A program made the translations under genes and the position numbers. Shown here one piece after another: positions 25,451 to 34,459 of a stretch of 64,000 nt of DNA (its first letter is position 1; each line of letters starts with the position of its first letter). Under the pieces are notes generated by a model, which ran no database searches, was not told the origin of the DNA, and worked only from the letters and a program-made list of their open reading frames with translations. The DNA is taken from contig JAKVKH010000001.1 in NCBI GenBank assembly GCA_022486625.1, positions 186,001 through 250,000 of the forward strand. The letters are read 5' to 3'. The DNA comes from Butyrivibrio sp. Lineage in GTDB: Bacteria; Bacillota; Clostridia; Lachnospirales; Lachnospiraceae.

Positions 25451-26494
25451 TTAACCTATATTCGACATGATTCCCATCAGCGGAAGGATAACGGAGAGAA
25501 GGATCATGCCGACAATCAGAGACAGAATGATGACCAGCGTAGGTTCCAGAATGGAGATGACGGAATAGATACGACGGTCGGTTTCTTTATCATAATGGTC
25601 GGCGATCTGTTTCAGTACAGCATCCATGGAGCCGGATCTGAATCCGACCAGAACCATACGGGAATACAGCTGATTGAAGATACCGGCTTTTTCCAGTGCT
25701 TCGGGAAAGCCATCGCCGTTCATGATCAGATTTTTGCAGACGTCAATTTTATCTGCGACGGTTTTGTTTTCCACAAGTTTTTTAACCAGATCAAGGCTCT
25801 GGAAGGTATCCATGCCGCTGGCGATTGTAAGTGCCATGCCACTGGCAAATCTGCCGGCAGCCATTTCTTCGTACAGGGATCTGGTAGGTCCGAACTTACC
25901 CGCAAAAGATAAAAATACGCGATGCCCGTGTTCTGTTTTGGTAAAGAACAGGAAAAGCAGAACCAGAAAGCCGAGGATCAGAATCAGAACAAAAGATCCC
26001 TCATTCAGATGTGTGCCAAGATTCAGGAGTGTCTGGGAGAAGGCATTCATCCCGGTACCAAGTTGGGCAAATACCTGAGAAAAGATGGGGAGTACTCTGG
26101 TAATCAGGATCAGAATGACAATGAACATCATGGCAATCATGACCAGCGGATAACTGACCGCACTTTGGAGACTGTCACGGATATTGTCTTCACGTTCATA
26201 ATAATCCCCGAGTGCATCCAGAACATTATCAAGAGTTCCGGATTCTTCCCCGATGGTAATCATATGTACAACGTAGGAGGGAAATACATCGGATATCCGT
26301 ATGGCAATATGGAATTTTTCTCCGCTCTGCAGAATACTGCGGATGCTTTCAAGGATGATGCGTCCGTTTTTATCCGAGGTATCCAGAAGCAGGATGTCAA
26401 TTCCTTCTGCCGGGGCAATCCCGGATTTGATCAGCATGGACATCTGTCTGCAGAATACGGATATTTCATGGTTTGACAGCATTTTCTGTTTCAT
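25451..26494 (-). CDS. Type II secretion / type IV pilus inner-membrane platform protein (GspF/PilC family)
   Basis: 347 residues, near the usual length. Two T2SSF repeats are present: the first from FCRQMSMLIKSGIAPAEGID to about residue 130, the second from RFASGMALTIASGMDTFQSL onward, with LIMNGDGFPEALEKAGIF and EESGTLDNVL/FRSGSMDAVLKQ turns. Hydrophobic helices lie near 115-140, 165-190 and 315-340. GspF/PilC proteins anchor the pilus or pseudopilus assembly motor in the membrane. The start has AAGGAGA. The usual partner ATPase (GspE/PilB) gene is missing from this window, although four pilin-like genes follow. It may borrow an ATPase encoded elsewhere. Confidence 0.93.
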   Translation of the reverse strand: MKQKMLSNHEISVFCRQMSMLIKSGIAPAEGIDILLLDTSDKNGRIILESIRSILQSGEKFHIAIRISDVFPSYVVHMITIGEESGTLDNVLDALGDYYEREDNIRDSLQSAVSYPLVMIAMMFIVILILITRVLPIFSQVFAQLGTGMNAFSQTLLNLGTHLNEGSFVLILILGFLVLLFLFFTKTEHGHRVFLSFAGKFGPTRSLYEEMAAGRFASGMALTIASGMDTFQSLDLVKKLVENKTVADKIDVCKNLIMNGDGFPEALEKAGIFNQLYSRMVLVGFRSGSMDAVLKQIADHYDKETDRRIYSVISILEPTLVIILSLIVGMILLSVILPLMGIMSNIG

Positions 26495-26512
26495 GAAACT
26501 GGTCTCCTTTTA

Positions 26513-27487
26513 TCAGTATATGTATTTCAGCCTGTAGTTGGAACTGTCGCTGATGAATGATTTCAATTCTTTTTCGCTGGTTGTGGATGCAAAGGTAGGA
26601 TCCATCAGTGACCAGTTCTTACCATCAAATTTGATAATGCCGTTGACCCAGCCGATGTCCTTGATATAGGTGCTGATCCAGGCATGGTAGGCAGTGCCGG
26701 CATAACCGACCTCCATCCGGGTCGGGATCTGCTGGGAACGGAGCATGGCAGTCATAAGAGAAGCGTAATCAAGGCAGATTCCGGTTTTGGTAGACAGGAC
26801 TTCATCCACATTCGGGATATAGCCGCTTTGCACGGTATCTGCTTCGTGATAATCATAGGTGATGTTGGAAATAATATAATCGTAAACGGCAGTAACCACG
26901 TCAAGATCTGTTTCTGCGGATGCGGCAAGTTCAGAAGCTTTTGCAACGGCGGCAGAAGAGGAACTGAACGAGACATACTGATTCGGATACAGGAACGGCA
27001 GAAACTGATTCGAAAGGGTAACATCGATTGCCTGTGAAAATGCGGTGGAATACTGATTGGAAGAAATGTTTTCATAGACGTTGATCAGATACTGTCCATC
27101 GCCGGCAGAGAGCGGAAATACTTCATCTGTACCGCCACCTGTTTTCAGGTCATAGGTGTAGGTCACCTGATCGCTGCCGGTAATCTGCAGTTTGACCTTT
27201 GCATTCGGTCCGGTGTATCGCACGACAATATATCCGTCGGATGCATTGGATGCATCAATGACGGTTACTTCATTCTGATAGACGACGCTGCCGGGCGCAG
27301 TGGGAGTCAGGCAGACAGGGGTATTGTCCCTGGTTCCGTGAGCAGCAGAAGAAGGAACTGCAGTATCGGAAATCCGGCTGACTGCATTCGATGAGGAAAC
27401 GCTGCTGCAGCTGCACAGAATGCAGCTGATCAGGACGAATGTCAATGCGGTGCATGAAATTGAAAAAAGTTTTTTGGATGTTTTCAT
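26513..27487 (-). CDS. Transglutaminase-like lipoprotein
   Basis: 324 residues. Signal peptide with lipobox ending LCSC (MKTSKKLFSISCTALTFVLI start), so it is anchored on the outer face of the membrane. Residues about 60-170 are a beta-rich domain. The C-terminal half is a transglutaminase-like (papain-fold) domain: TGICLDYASLMTAMLR holds the Cys, AYHAWI the His and LMDPTF the Asp of the triad. Such domains act as proteases, cross-linking enzymes or binding modules. It is 18 bases before the GspF gene and 15 bases after the probable anti-sigma gene. It may process or cross-link the surface structure; that is inference. Confidence 0.85.
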   Translation of the reverse strand: MKTSKKLFSISCTALTFVLISCILCSCSSVSSSNAVSRISDTAVPSSAAHGTRDNTPVCLTPTAPGSVVYQNEVTVIDASNASDGYIVVRYTGPNAKVKLQITGSDQVTYTYDLKTGGGTDEVFPLSAGDGQYLINVYENISSNQYSTAFSQAIDVTLSNQFLPFLYPNQYVSFSSSSAAVAKASELAASAETDLDVVTAVYDYIISNITYDYHEADTVQSGYIPNVDEVLSTKTGICLDYASLMTAMLRSQQIPTRMEVGYAGTAYHAWISTYIKDIGWVNGIIKFDGKNWSLMDPTFASTTSEKELKSFISDSSNYRLKYIY

Positions 27488-27502
27488 GTCTGTCAGCCCG
27501 TT

Positions 27503-28006
27503 TTATTTGTCAGGAGTCAGAAGAAGATGCAGAATCTGACCGTTTGTGTTATATACGTAAATATTTGTCTCTTCCGGCGGATCCGGATAGGGGAGAATGA
27601 GTGCACCGTCGTCTGAAATACCGAGCGCGGACAGTCTGTGTCCGGATGCGGTTTCCATATAGGTTCGTTTCAGATCAATGTGTTTATCGGATAATGTCAG
27701 ATAAAGTTCACTGTTTTGCAGCAGGCTTGATTCCAGCATGAAAGAAGACTGGACTTCCGATACGGTCTCCAGAGGAAGGACAGGAGGCAGAAACGCAAGC
27801 GGGCTCAGCAGCGCCAGTACCAGAACGCAGACGGCAAGGGTAATTGCATGAATGTATGGTGCCTTTGATATTCTGCGCCGCAGCATAAGCTGATCAATTG
27901 GCAGGGTACAGGGCGTTTTGTTGCAGGCGGCAAATACATTCTGAAGCGTTTTGTCTGCCAGATTCATATCCATTTTGTAATGCGTTTTTTTATGAAATAA
28001 ATTCAT
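27503..28006 (-). CDS. Single-pass membrane protein, possible anti-sigma factor
   Basis: 167 residues. An N-terminal cytoplasmic region of about 50 residues (HYKMDMNLADKTLQNVFAAC) leads to one membrane helix (AITLAVCVLVLALLSPLAFL) and an extracellular C-terminal domain of about 90 residues. It follows the sigma factor gene by 28 bases on the same strand, with AGAAGG as SD. That order and topology fit an anti-sigma factor. No zinc-binding HxxxCxxC motif is present. I do not recognise the family. Confidence 0.55.
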   Translation of the reverse strand: MNLFHKKTHYKMDMNLADKTLQNVFAACNKTPCTLPIDQLMLRRRISKAPYIHAITLAVCVLVLALLSPLAFLPPVLPLETVSEVQSSFMLESSLLQNSELYLTLSDKHIDLKRTYMETASGHRLSALGISDDGALILPYPDPPEETNIYVYNTNGQILHLLLTPDK

Positions 28007-28034
28007 TTATATACCTTCTGATCTTTATGATCAC

Positions 28035-28598
28035 TCAAGCGTTCAGCAGCTGCTTCAGATGTATCTGTGCACTGGAAAGATATCTTTTTACACTGCTTAA
28101 GGATATGGTCATGGCATCTGCAATGCTTTGCAGCTTCATACTGTTAAAATAATGCATAATGATAATCTGCTGTTCATTGAATGGCAGACTTTCAATGGCA
28201 CTTTTGAGAATTTCGGAATCAGCTTTACGGAATGCAGCGGTATCAGGGCGCATATCATCGTGGTCATCCTGCAGGAAATCAAAAACCTCGTTGCCTACGG
28301 ATTCATACTGATCATTATTTTTTTTGGAACTGATGTCATAGCAGATGTGGAAGCAGATCTGATTCAGCCAGGCAATGAACAGTGTTGGGTCATTCAGCTT
28401 ATGAATATTCTGCAGTGCTGAAATATAAATCTCCTGAACTGCATCCTGTGCAAGGTACGGATCTCTCAGGTAATGATGACAGTAGTTGTATACCTTGTCG
28501 CAGGTAAGTGCATACAGCTCTGCAAAAGCATTGCTGTCATCGTTCCAGCAGGCCATGACCAGTTTCGCAATATATGCGTAATCTGGACTGTTATTCAT
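28035..28598 (-). CDS. ECF-type RNA polymerase sigma factor
   Basis: 187 residues. Region 2 (AFAELYALTCDKVYNYCHHY, then LRDPYLAQDAVQEIYISALQ) and region 4 (LPFNEQQIIIMHYFNSMKLQ, then SIADAMTISLSSVKRYLSSA) define a group 4 sigma factor. A 30-residue acidic linker lies between them. The ATG overlaps the stop of the GGDEF-like gene in an ATGA. It is the second gene of the nine-gene operon, so it may switch on the pilin-like genes and possibly itself. The target promoter sequence is not identifiable from one operon. Confidence 0.9.
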   Translation of the reverse strand: MNNSPDYAYIAKLVMACWNDDSNAFAELYALTCDKVYNYCHHYLRDPYLAQDAVQEIYISALQNIHKLNDPTLFIAWLNQICFHICYDISSKKNNDQYESVGNEVFDFLQDDHDDMRPDTAAFRKADSEILKSAIESLPFNEQQIIIMHYFNSMKLQSIADAMTISLSSVKRYLSSAQIHLKQLLNA

Positions 28599-29317
28599 AT
28601 AAGTTCAAGGCTTCCTTCATGGAATTTGGCGTAGGTTCTGGTAATAAATTCAAAAAATTTCTCTGCATGGATCTGGTCATTTAACAGACAGGCATAGCTG
28701 ACATGAATGGGGGTTTCCGGATTGAGCACATTGTGATTGCGGATACGGATGGTAAAAGCATCCAGAAAATCCTGAATTTTCTGGTTATTGCACTGATCAA
28801 TAATCAGCAGAAACTCATTTCCGCTGTTGCGACCGACAAAACCGTAATCAGCGCCGACCGATTCCAGTATGGTGCAGAAATCGGTAATCAGGAGATCGCC
28901 TGCTTCGTGAGTCCTGGTTTCATTGATTATGCGGAGATTGCTGATGGACATCAGAATACAGCCCATATGAGCAACCTTCTCCGGGGTATTGAACTGACCG
29001 AAAATCAGGTCACAGCTGTATCTGTTGGGAATGCCGGTAAGTTTATCCAGATATGCCAGACGGTTCAGGTCGTGATCAGCCTGTGCCAGCGTCTTTAACT
29101 TTGTCAGATCCAGAAGGGTATGGGTAAATTCAAGGATAAAGGAAATCCACAGCATCGCACACAGGAATGTGAGTCGTGAATCGGAGTATACATAATTGCG
29201 AAGATCACGGTTTAAGTACAGAACCAGAAAGCAGGTCAGGAAAAGTGCAATGGTGATATACAGCAGTATCAGTTTATAGGTACGGATTTTTTTGAAAAGA
29301 CTGTTTTTGGATTTCAT
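28595..29317 (-). CDS. Membrane protein with degenerate GGDEF domain
   Basis: 240 residues. Two membrane helices (about 15-35 and 50-70) anchor a GGDEF domain (about 85-240) with DKLTGIPNRY at 91-100. The signature is SGNEF at 165-169 instead of GGDEF: the first Gly is Ser and the catalytic Asp/Glu is Asn. Enzymes of this family make cyclic di-GMP; with Asn at this place, activity is unlikely, and the domain may bind GTP or act as a sensor. First gene of the minus-strand operon; it overlaps the sigma factor gene by 4 bases. SD AAGGGG. It could be the input module of the system. Confidence 0.85.
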   Translation of the reverse strand: MKSKNSLFKKIRTYKLILLYITIALFLTCFLVLYLNRDLRNYVYSDSRLTFLCAMLWISFILEFTHTLLDLTKLKTLAQADHDLNRLAYLDKLTGIPNRYSCDLIFGQFNTPEKVAHMGCILMSISNLRIINETRTHEAGDLLITDFCTILESVGADYGFVGRNSGNEFLLIIDQCNNQKIQDFLDAFTIRIRNHNVLNPETPIHVSYACLLNDQIHAEKFFEFITRTYAKFHEGSLELI

Positions 29318-29489
29318 GACAATCCCCTTTCTGTCATGGCAGTTATTGGTGACTGCTGAGATATACGTCCTTATTTTACTATATTTTGCACATTATGAAA
29401 ACAAATTATGATCCGGCTGAACCTTTTTCATGATTTTTGCAGTCTTTACAGATAAAATAACAGATTTTTTAATTTGATGGAGTCATGAG

Positions 29490-29858
29490 ATGAATGAAAA
29501 ATATACACTGACAACAATACAGGACGAAGCAGTTCCGCTTGCGTCTGCACCGGCCGGTGGCAGTTCCCTGCAGATATCACTTCTGATGATGGGGGTGATT
29601 GCAGTACTGGTTGTAATTTCCGTGATCATACTGTATCGTTATCTGGAACAGTGCAGAGAGCTGAGAATGCGTCTTACGGAGCTGGATGAGGAACTGCTGA
29701 CCGGTGCGGGCAGAAGGTACAGATACAGCAGAAAATGGCTTTCTGATGCTTTGAATGAAAAAGAAGCACGGATGGGCGGAGCGGCATTTGCAGAAAGCCG
29801 GGCATGGAAACGGGGACTGGCAGCAAGACGAGTTTCCGCACAGGAACAGAAAATATAA
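29490..29858 (+). CDS. Small single-pass membrane protein upstream of mnmA
   Basis: 122 residues. An extracellular N-terminal 27 residues, one membrane helix (ISLLMMGVIAVLVVISVIIL, about 29-48), then a charged cytoplasmic tail with heptad character (CRELRMRLTELDEELL) and a basic C-terminus. The SD is poor; GGAG lies 8-11 bases before the ATG. It ends 16 bases before mnmA, so the two are probably co-transcribed. Family not recognised. An overlapping frame that extends mnmA upstream through this gene is not credible. Confidence 0.65.
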   Translation: MNEKYTLTTIQDEAVPLASAPAGGSSLQISLLMMGVIAVLVVISVIILYRYLEQCRELRMRLTELDEELLTGAGRRYRYSRKWLSDALNEKEARMGGAAFAESRAWKRGLAARRVSAQEQKI

Positions 29859-29874
29859 AGGGTCTGGTACAGAT

Positions 29875-30951
29875 ATGGCAGAAAAGGTAGTGGTAGGCAT
29901 GTCCGGCGGGGTGGATTCTTCCGTCGCGGCGTGGCTTTTGAAGGAACAGGGATATGATGTGATCGGCGTGACCATGCAGATCTGGCAGCCGGAGAATCCG
30001 GAAGAAACGGCAAGGTCGAACGGATGCTGCGGACTTTCTGCGGTGGATGATGCGAGAAGAGTTGCGGAGCGGATCGGAATTCCCTATTATGTAATGAATT
30101 TCAGGCAGGAATTTCAGAAAAATGTCATTGATTATTTTACAGAAGAATATCTGAAGGGGCGCACACCGAATCCGTGCATTGCCTGCAACAGATATGTCAA
30201 GTGGGAGTCACTTCTGCAGCGCAGTCTGGAAATCGGGGCAGACTATATTGCTACCGGGCATTATGCCAGAATTGATCAGCTTGCAAACGGAAGGTATGCA
30301 ATCCGCAGTTCCGTTACGGCAGCGAAGGATCAGACCTATGCACTGTACAATCTGACGCAGGAGCAGCTTCGGCACACGCTTATGCCAATCGGTGAATATG
30401 AGAAGACAAAAGTACGTGAAATAGCGGAGCAGGCAGGACTTCCGGTGGCACACAAGCCGGATTCACAGGAAATCTGTTTTATTAATGATAATGACTATGC
30501 AGGATTTATTGACAGAGAGGCAAAGGGCAGAGTGCCAAAGCCGGGATATTTTGTCACAAAGGATGGGAAAGTGCTTGGCAGGCATGAGGGTATTACACAT
30601 TATACTGTCGGGCAGAGAAAAGGTCTGAATCTGGCCATGGGACATCCTGTGTTTGTGACACAGATCCGTCCGGAAACGGACGAAGTGGTAATTGGAGAAA
30701 ACGAAGATGTATTTGGAATGCAGCTGGACTGTAACCGGCTGAACTTCATGTCAGTTTCGGATATTACAGCCAGAACACATGTAATTGCCAAGATCCGTTA
30801 TTCACATAAGGGTGCACCGGCGGTGATCGAAAAAACCGGTCCGGACAGCATCCATGTGACATTTGAAGAACCTGTGCGTGCCATCACACCGGGACAGGCA
30901 GTGGTATTTTATGATGGAGAGGATATTCTGGGCGGAGGAACGATCTGCTGA
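29875..30951 (+). CDS. mnmA: tRNA-specific 2-thiouridylase
   Basis: 358 residues from ATG 29875; upstream codons in frame overlap the small membrane protein gene. MnmA adds sulfur to U34 of Lys, Glu and Gln tRNAs. The N-terminal PP-loop (GMSGGVDSS, residues 8-16) binds ATP. The two catalytic cysteines are in TPNPCIACNRYVKW (near 103) and SQEICFI (near 201). The C-terminal beta-barrel domains follow. Sulfur comes from a cysteine desulfurase such as that encoded at 21.8 kb. The nine-gene pilin-like block stands between these partners. A bidirectional terminator lies 21 bases downstream. Confidence 0.97.
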   Translation: MAEKVVVGMSGGVDSSVAAWLLKEQGYDVIGVTMQIWQPENPEETARSNGCCGLSAVDDARRVAERIGIPYYVMNFRQEFQKNVIDYFTEEYLKGRTPNPCIACNRYVKWESLLQRSLEIGADYIATGHYARIDQLANGRYAIRSSVTAAKDQTYALYNLTQEQLRHTLMPIGEYEKTKVREIAEQAGLPVAHKPDSQEICFINDNDYAGFIDREAKGRVPKPGYFVTKDGKVLGRHEGITHYTVGQRKGLNLAMGHPVFVTQIRPETDEVVIGENEDVFGMQLDCNRLNFMSVSDITARTHVIAKIRYSHKGAPAVIEKTGPDSIHVTFEEPVRAITPGQAVVFYDGEDILGGGTIC

Positions 30952-30972
30952 GAACATTTTGTGGTAAAGAAT

Positions 30973-31009
30973 AACGCCGGTGTTTCACAGAGTGTGAAAT
31001 ACCGGCGTT
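30973..31009. terminator. Bidirectional terminator between mnmA and PHP gene
   Basis: A 16-bp stem (30973-30988 with 30994-31009, one G.U pair) with a 5-base loop, followed on the plus side by CTGTTTTC. It overlaps the stop codon of the convergent minus-strand gene. Confidence 0.8.
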
Positions 31010-31803
31010 CTGTTTTCGAAGGTGCAGTATCTGGTGAAACCGCAGGAAAGCGCAATTTCCCTGGCGCTGTCAAATCCGCGGGCAATATTTTCAGGACTGT
31101 GTGCATCTGATCCGAAGGTGAGGATGCGGCCGCCGATTTCATAATAGCGCTTCAGGATGTCCGTGCAGGGATTGGGTTCGGCAAGACCGCTGTACAGTGC
31201 CTTGGTATTCAGATCAAGTCCCTTTCCTCCGGCAACGATCCGGTGCAGAATTTCATCCACCAGGTCAAAATAGGGGGTAACTGAGAAGGGAGCAGCGTCT
31301 TTTGGAAGATAGCGTACAATGTAATCAAGATGTCCATATACATCGTAGTCATGGAAGGTAATGACATTTTCCAGCGTGCATTCAAAAAATTCGCGGATGG
31401 CGGACTCCGTGCTGCGTCCTTTATAATAATCCGGGTAATACGGGTCTTTGCCGTTGCATACATGAGTGGACGCTATGACAAATTCAAACGGATAGGTTCT
31501 GATATAACGGCTGTTGCGGTCGGCGATCTGCGGCTGAAGTCCCAGCTCAATCCCGAAGTGCAGGCCGATCCGGCCATCAAAAGCACTGCGGCATGTCTGG
31601 AAATCCTTCATATAACTGTCAGTATCCAGATGAAAGGTGCCGGGGGCAAGATGAGAACCATAGGGATAATTCATATCCATATGCTCGGTAAAACACATCT
31701 GATCAAGGCCGAGGGAGATTGCCCGCGTAATCATATCGCGCACGGGGGCTTCTGAATCGCCGGAATGACAGGAGTGTAAATGATAATCTGCTGGTATTGA
31801 CAT
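30985..31803 (-). CDS. PHP-family histidinol-phosphatase-like protein
   Basis: 272 residues. The PHP metallophosphatase fold is marked by DYHLHSCHSGD (residues 6-16), FTEHMD (near 38), GIELGLQP, STHVCNG, YGHLDYIVRYL and FGSDAH near the C-terminus. This is the pattern of HisK/HisJ-type histidinol phosphatases, which make histidinol. No other histidine genes are nearby, so the true substrate could be another phosphate ester. The start has only a weak AAAGG site. It is a single-gene unit divergent from gap, with its stop codon inside the shared terminator. Confidence 0.88.
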   Translation of the reverse strand: MSIPADYHLHSCHSGDSEAPVRDMITRAISLGLDQMCFTEHMDMNYPYGSHLAPGTFHLDTDSYMKDFQTCRSAFDGRIGLHFGIELGLQPQIADRNSRYIRTYPFEFVIASTHVCNGKDPYYPDYYKGRSTESAIREFFECTLENVITFHDYDVYGHLDYIVRYLPKDAAPFSVTPYFDLVDEILHRIVAGGKGLDLNTKALYSGLAEPNPCTDILKRYYEIGGRILTFGSDAHSPENIARGFDSAREIALSCGFTRYCTFENRTPVFHTL

Positions 31804-31909
31804 GGGTAGCCTTTCTGTTTCTTCATATTTTCTTCTGTATGTTTTCAGTACTTAATGCACTTATCTTAACATACTTTTAAGAAAATCGAATTCAATTTGA
31901 AGAATGTTC

Positions 31910-31938
31910 TTGAATTTTGCAGAGAAGTTCGCTAGAAT
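31910..31938 (+). promoter_or_regulatory. Promoter of gap
   Basis: TTGAAT (31910-31915), a 17-base spacer and TAGAAT (31933-31938) lie 85 bases before the gap start codon in an AT-rich region. A perfect AGGAGG-like SD (TTAGGAGGAA) precedes the ATG. Both fit high expression. Confidence 0.7.
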
Positions 31939-32023
31939 AGGAATTGCTGATAATTTTTTGTCAATCATGATAAAGTAACAGCAACCTATTATATTCTTAA
32001 AATCATTTTAGGAGGAACTTAAA

Positions 32024-33049
32024 ATGGCAGTAAAAGTAGCAATCAATGGTTTTGGTCGTATCGGTCGTCTTGCCTTCAGACAGATGTTCGGACATGAAGG
32101 TTCTGAAATTGTTGCAATCAACGATTTAACAGATCCCAAGATGCTCGCTCATCTTCTGAAGTATGATTCTTCACAGGGCAGATATGAATTCGCTGATACA
32201 GTAGTAGCAGGCGAGGATTCTATCACAGTTAATGGCAAGACAATCAAGATTTACAAAGAAGCAGATGCACACAATCTTCCTTGGGGCAAGCTTGGTGTAG
32301 ATGTAGTTCTTGAATGCACAGGTTTCTATACATCCAAGGCTAAAGCACAGGCTCATATCGATGCCGGTGCTAAGAAGGTTGTTATTTCCGCTCCTGCTGG
32401 AAATGATCTTCCTACAATCGTATACAACGTTAACCACGAGACACTGACAGCAAATGATAACATCATTTCTGCAGCATCCTGCACAACAAACTGCCTTGCA
32501 CCTATGGCTAAGGCTCTTAACGACTTCGCTCCGATCCAGTCCGGTATCATGGCTACAATCCATGCATACACAGGTGACCAGATGGTTCTTGATGGCCCTC
32601 ACAGAAAAGGTGATCTCAGAAGGGCAAGAGCAGCAGCTGTTAATATCACACCTAACTCAACAGGCGCAGCTAAGGCAATCGGTCTTGTTATTCCTGAACT
32701 GAACGGCAAACTCATCGGCGCAGCTCAGCGTGTACCGGTTCCGACCGGCTCTACAACACTCCTGTTCGCAGTTGTTAAGTCTTCCAAGGAAGTTACAAAG
32801 GAGACAATCAATGCAGCAATGAAGGCAGCTTCTGATCCGGAGACATTCGGATACAATACAGACGAGATCGTTTCTTCTGATATCGTTGGTATGAGATTCG
32901 GTTCTCTGTTCGATGCTACACAGACAATGGTTAACAAGATCCAGGACGATCTGTATGAAGTACAGGTTGTTTCATGGTATGATAACGAGAATTCTTACAC
33001 ATCTCAGATGGTAAGAACAATCAAGTACTTCGAGAAATTCGTAAAGTAA
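32024..33049 (+). CDS. gap: Glyceraldehyde-3-phosphate dehydrogenase, type I
   Basis: 341 residues. It oxidises glyceraldehyde-3-phosphate to 1,3-bisphosphoglycerate with NAD. The N-terminal Rossmann fold has [15 protein letters not shown]; the catalytic Cys is 153 in [13 protein letters not shown]; the C-terminal catalytic domain has HAYTGDQM and [12 protein letters not shown]. Codon use is strongly biased (many CTT, ACA, GCT, AAG), unlike the surrounding accessory genes, as expected for an abundant enzyme. It has its own promoter and a strong terminator 40 bases after the stop. pgk and tpiA follow. Confidence 0.98.
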   Translation: MAVKVAINGFGRIGRLAFRQMFGHEGSEIVAINDLTDPKMLAHLLKYDSSQGRYEFADTVVAGEDSITVNGKTIKIYKEADAHNLPWGKLGVDVVLECTGFYTSKAKAQAHIDAGAKKVVISAPAGNDLPTIVYNVNHETLTANDNIISAASCTTNCLAPMAKALNDFAPIQSGIMATIHAYTGDQMVLDGPHRKGDLRRARAAAVNITPNSTGAAKAIGLVIPELNGKLIGAAQRVPVPTGSTTLLFAVVKSSKEVTKETINAAMKAASDPETFGYNTDEIVSSDIVGMRFGSLFDATQTMVNKIQDDLYEVQVVSWYDNENSYTSQMVRTIKYFEKFVK

Positions 33050-33087
33050 TTCTGACGGATCATCGGGTATTTATGCTCAGATCTCAG

Positions 33088-33120
33088 AGGGGTCCGGCCA
33101 ATTGGGCCGAACCCCTTTTT
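33088..33120 (+). terminator. Rho-independent terminator between gap and pgk
   Basis: The GC-rich stem AGGGGT...ACCCCT (33088-33093 and 33111-33116) continues inward through CGG/CCG and ends in an AATT loop, with TTTTT at 33116-33120. It likely separates gap from pgk expression or attenuates read-through. Confidence 0.85.
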
Positions 33121-33170
33121 AAGCGGGAAAAGCTTAATTTTGAAACTAATAATGTAATGGAGGCAAAAAA

Positions 33171-34382
33171 ATGGGTCTGAATAAGAAGTCAGTTGATGAC
33201 ATCAATGTAAAGGGAAAACGTGTTCTGTGCAGATGCGATTTCAATGTACCGCTGAAGGAAGGCAAGATTACAGATGAAAACCGTCTGGTTGCAGCTCTTC
33301 CGACAATCAAGAAACTGGTTGCTGACGGCGGAAGAGTTATTCTCTGCTCTCATCTTGGCAAGCCGAAGGGAGTTCCGGTTCCGGAACTGTCACTTGCACC
33401 TGTTGCAAAGAGAATGACAGAACTGCTGGGTCAGGAAGTGAAATTCGTTCCGGAAGATACAGTTGTCGGACCTAAGGTCAGAGAAGCTGTAGCTGCAATG
33501 AAAGACGGAGATATCATTCTTCTTGAGAATACCCGTTACAGAGCAGAAGAGACCAAGAACGGAGAAGCTTTCTCCAAGGATCTTGCTTCCATCTGTGATG
33601 TATTTGTAAATGATGCATTCGGAACAGCACACAGAGCACACTGCTCAAACGTAGGTGTTGCACAGCTTGCAGATACAGCTGTTGTAGGTTATCTGATGCA
33701 GAAGGAGATCAACTTCCTGGGCAATGCAGTTGAGAACCCGGTAAGACCTTTCGTAGCAATCCTCGGTGGCGCCAAGGTTGCTGATAAGCTGAATGTAATC
33801 TCCAACCTGCTTGAGAAGTGCGATACACTGATCATTGGCGGCGGAATGGCTTATACCTTCTTAAAGGCAAAGGGCTATGAAATCGGTACATCTCTTCTGG
33901 ATGACACCAAGGTTGATTACTGCAAAGAAATGATGGAAAAAGCTGATAAACTTGGCAAGAAGCTGCTTCTTCCTGTAGATACGGTTGTTACAGAGAGCTT
34001 CCCTGATCCGATCGATGCAAAGATTGCTACAGAGATTGTAGATGCGGATAAGATTCCGGCAGATCGTATGGGTATGGATATCGGACCTAAGACACGAGCT
34101 CTTTATGCAGATGCTGTAAAGTCTGCCAAGACAGTTGTATGGAACGGACCGATGGGCGTATTCGAGAATCCGATTCTGGCAGAAGGAACCAAGGCTGTTG
34201 CCAAGGCACTTGCTGATACAGATGCTACAACAATCATCGGTGGTGGTGACAGCGCAGCAGCTGTAAACCAGCTTGGCTTCGGTGATAAGATGTCTCACAT
34301 TTCCACAGGCGGCGGTGCTTCCCTTGAATTCCTTGAAGGCAAGGAACTTCCGGGTGTTGCAGCGGCAAATGACAAGAACTGA
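33171..34382 (+). CDS. pgk: Phosphoglycerate kinase
   Basis: 403 residues, close to the usual 390-400. It transfers phosphate from 1,3-bisphosphoglycerate to ADP. Recognisable motifs are [12 protein letters not shown] at the substrate site, [43 protein letters not shown] and [12 protein letters not shown] with the nucleotide-binding loop. SD AATGGAGG. It lies between gap and tpiA on the same strand with biased codon use. A 10-bp hairpin follows before tpiA. Confidence 0.98.
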   Translation: MGLNKKSVDDINVKGKRVLCRCDFNVPLKEGKITDENRLVAALPTIKKLVADGGRVILCSHLGKPKGVPVPELSLAPVAKRMTELLGQEVKFVPEDTVVGPKVREAVAAMKDGDIILLENTRYRAEETKNGEAFSKDLASICDVFVNDAFGTAHRAHCSNVGVAQLADTAVVGYLMQKEINFLGNAVENPVRPFVAILGGAKVADKLNVISNLLEKCDTLIIGGGMAYTFLKAKGYEIGTSLLDDTKVDYCKEMMEKADKLGKKLLLPVDTVVTESFPDPIDAKIATEIVDADKIPADRMGMDIGPKTRALYADAVKSAKTVVWNGPMGVFENPILAEGTKAVAKALADTDATTIIGGGDSAAAVNQLGFGDKMSHISTGGGASLEFLEGKELPGVAAANDKN

Positions 34383-34406
34383 AAAATCCAAAAAATATTT
34401 TCAGTA

Positions 34407-34431
34407 CGGGGCTGCTGAAGAAGCAGCCTCG
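34407..34431 (+). other. Hairpin in the pgk-tpiA gap
   Basis: A 10-bp stem (34407-34416 with 34422-34431, one G.U pair) with a 5-base loop and no T run. It is more likely an RNA-stability or processing hairpin between co-transcribed genes than a terminator. Confidence 0.45.
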
Positions 34432-34459
34432 TAAACTGATTAAAAGTGAGGAAATAAAA

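Noticed and set aside
29755..29874. 40-residue N-terminal extension of MnmA
   Set aside because: It overlaps the preceding gene and the family begins directly at the VVVGMSGGVDSS segment.
34407..34431. Terminator between pgk and tpiA
   Set aside because: The stem has no T run and the genes are probably co-transcribed; listed only as a hairpin.
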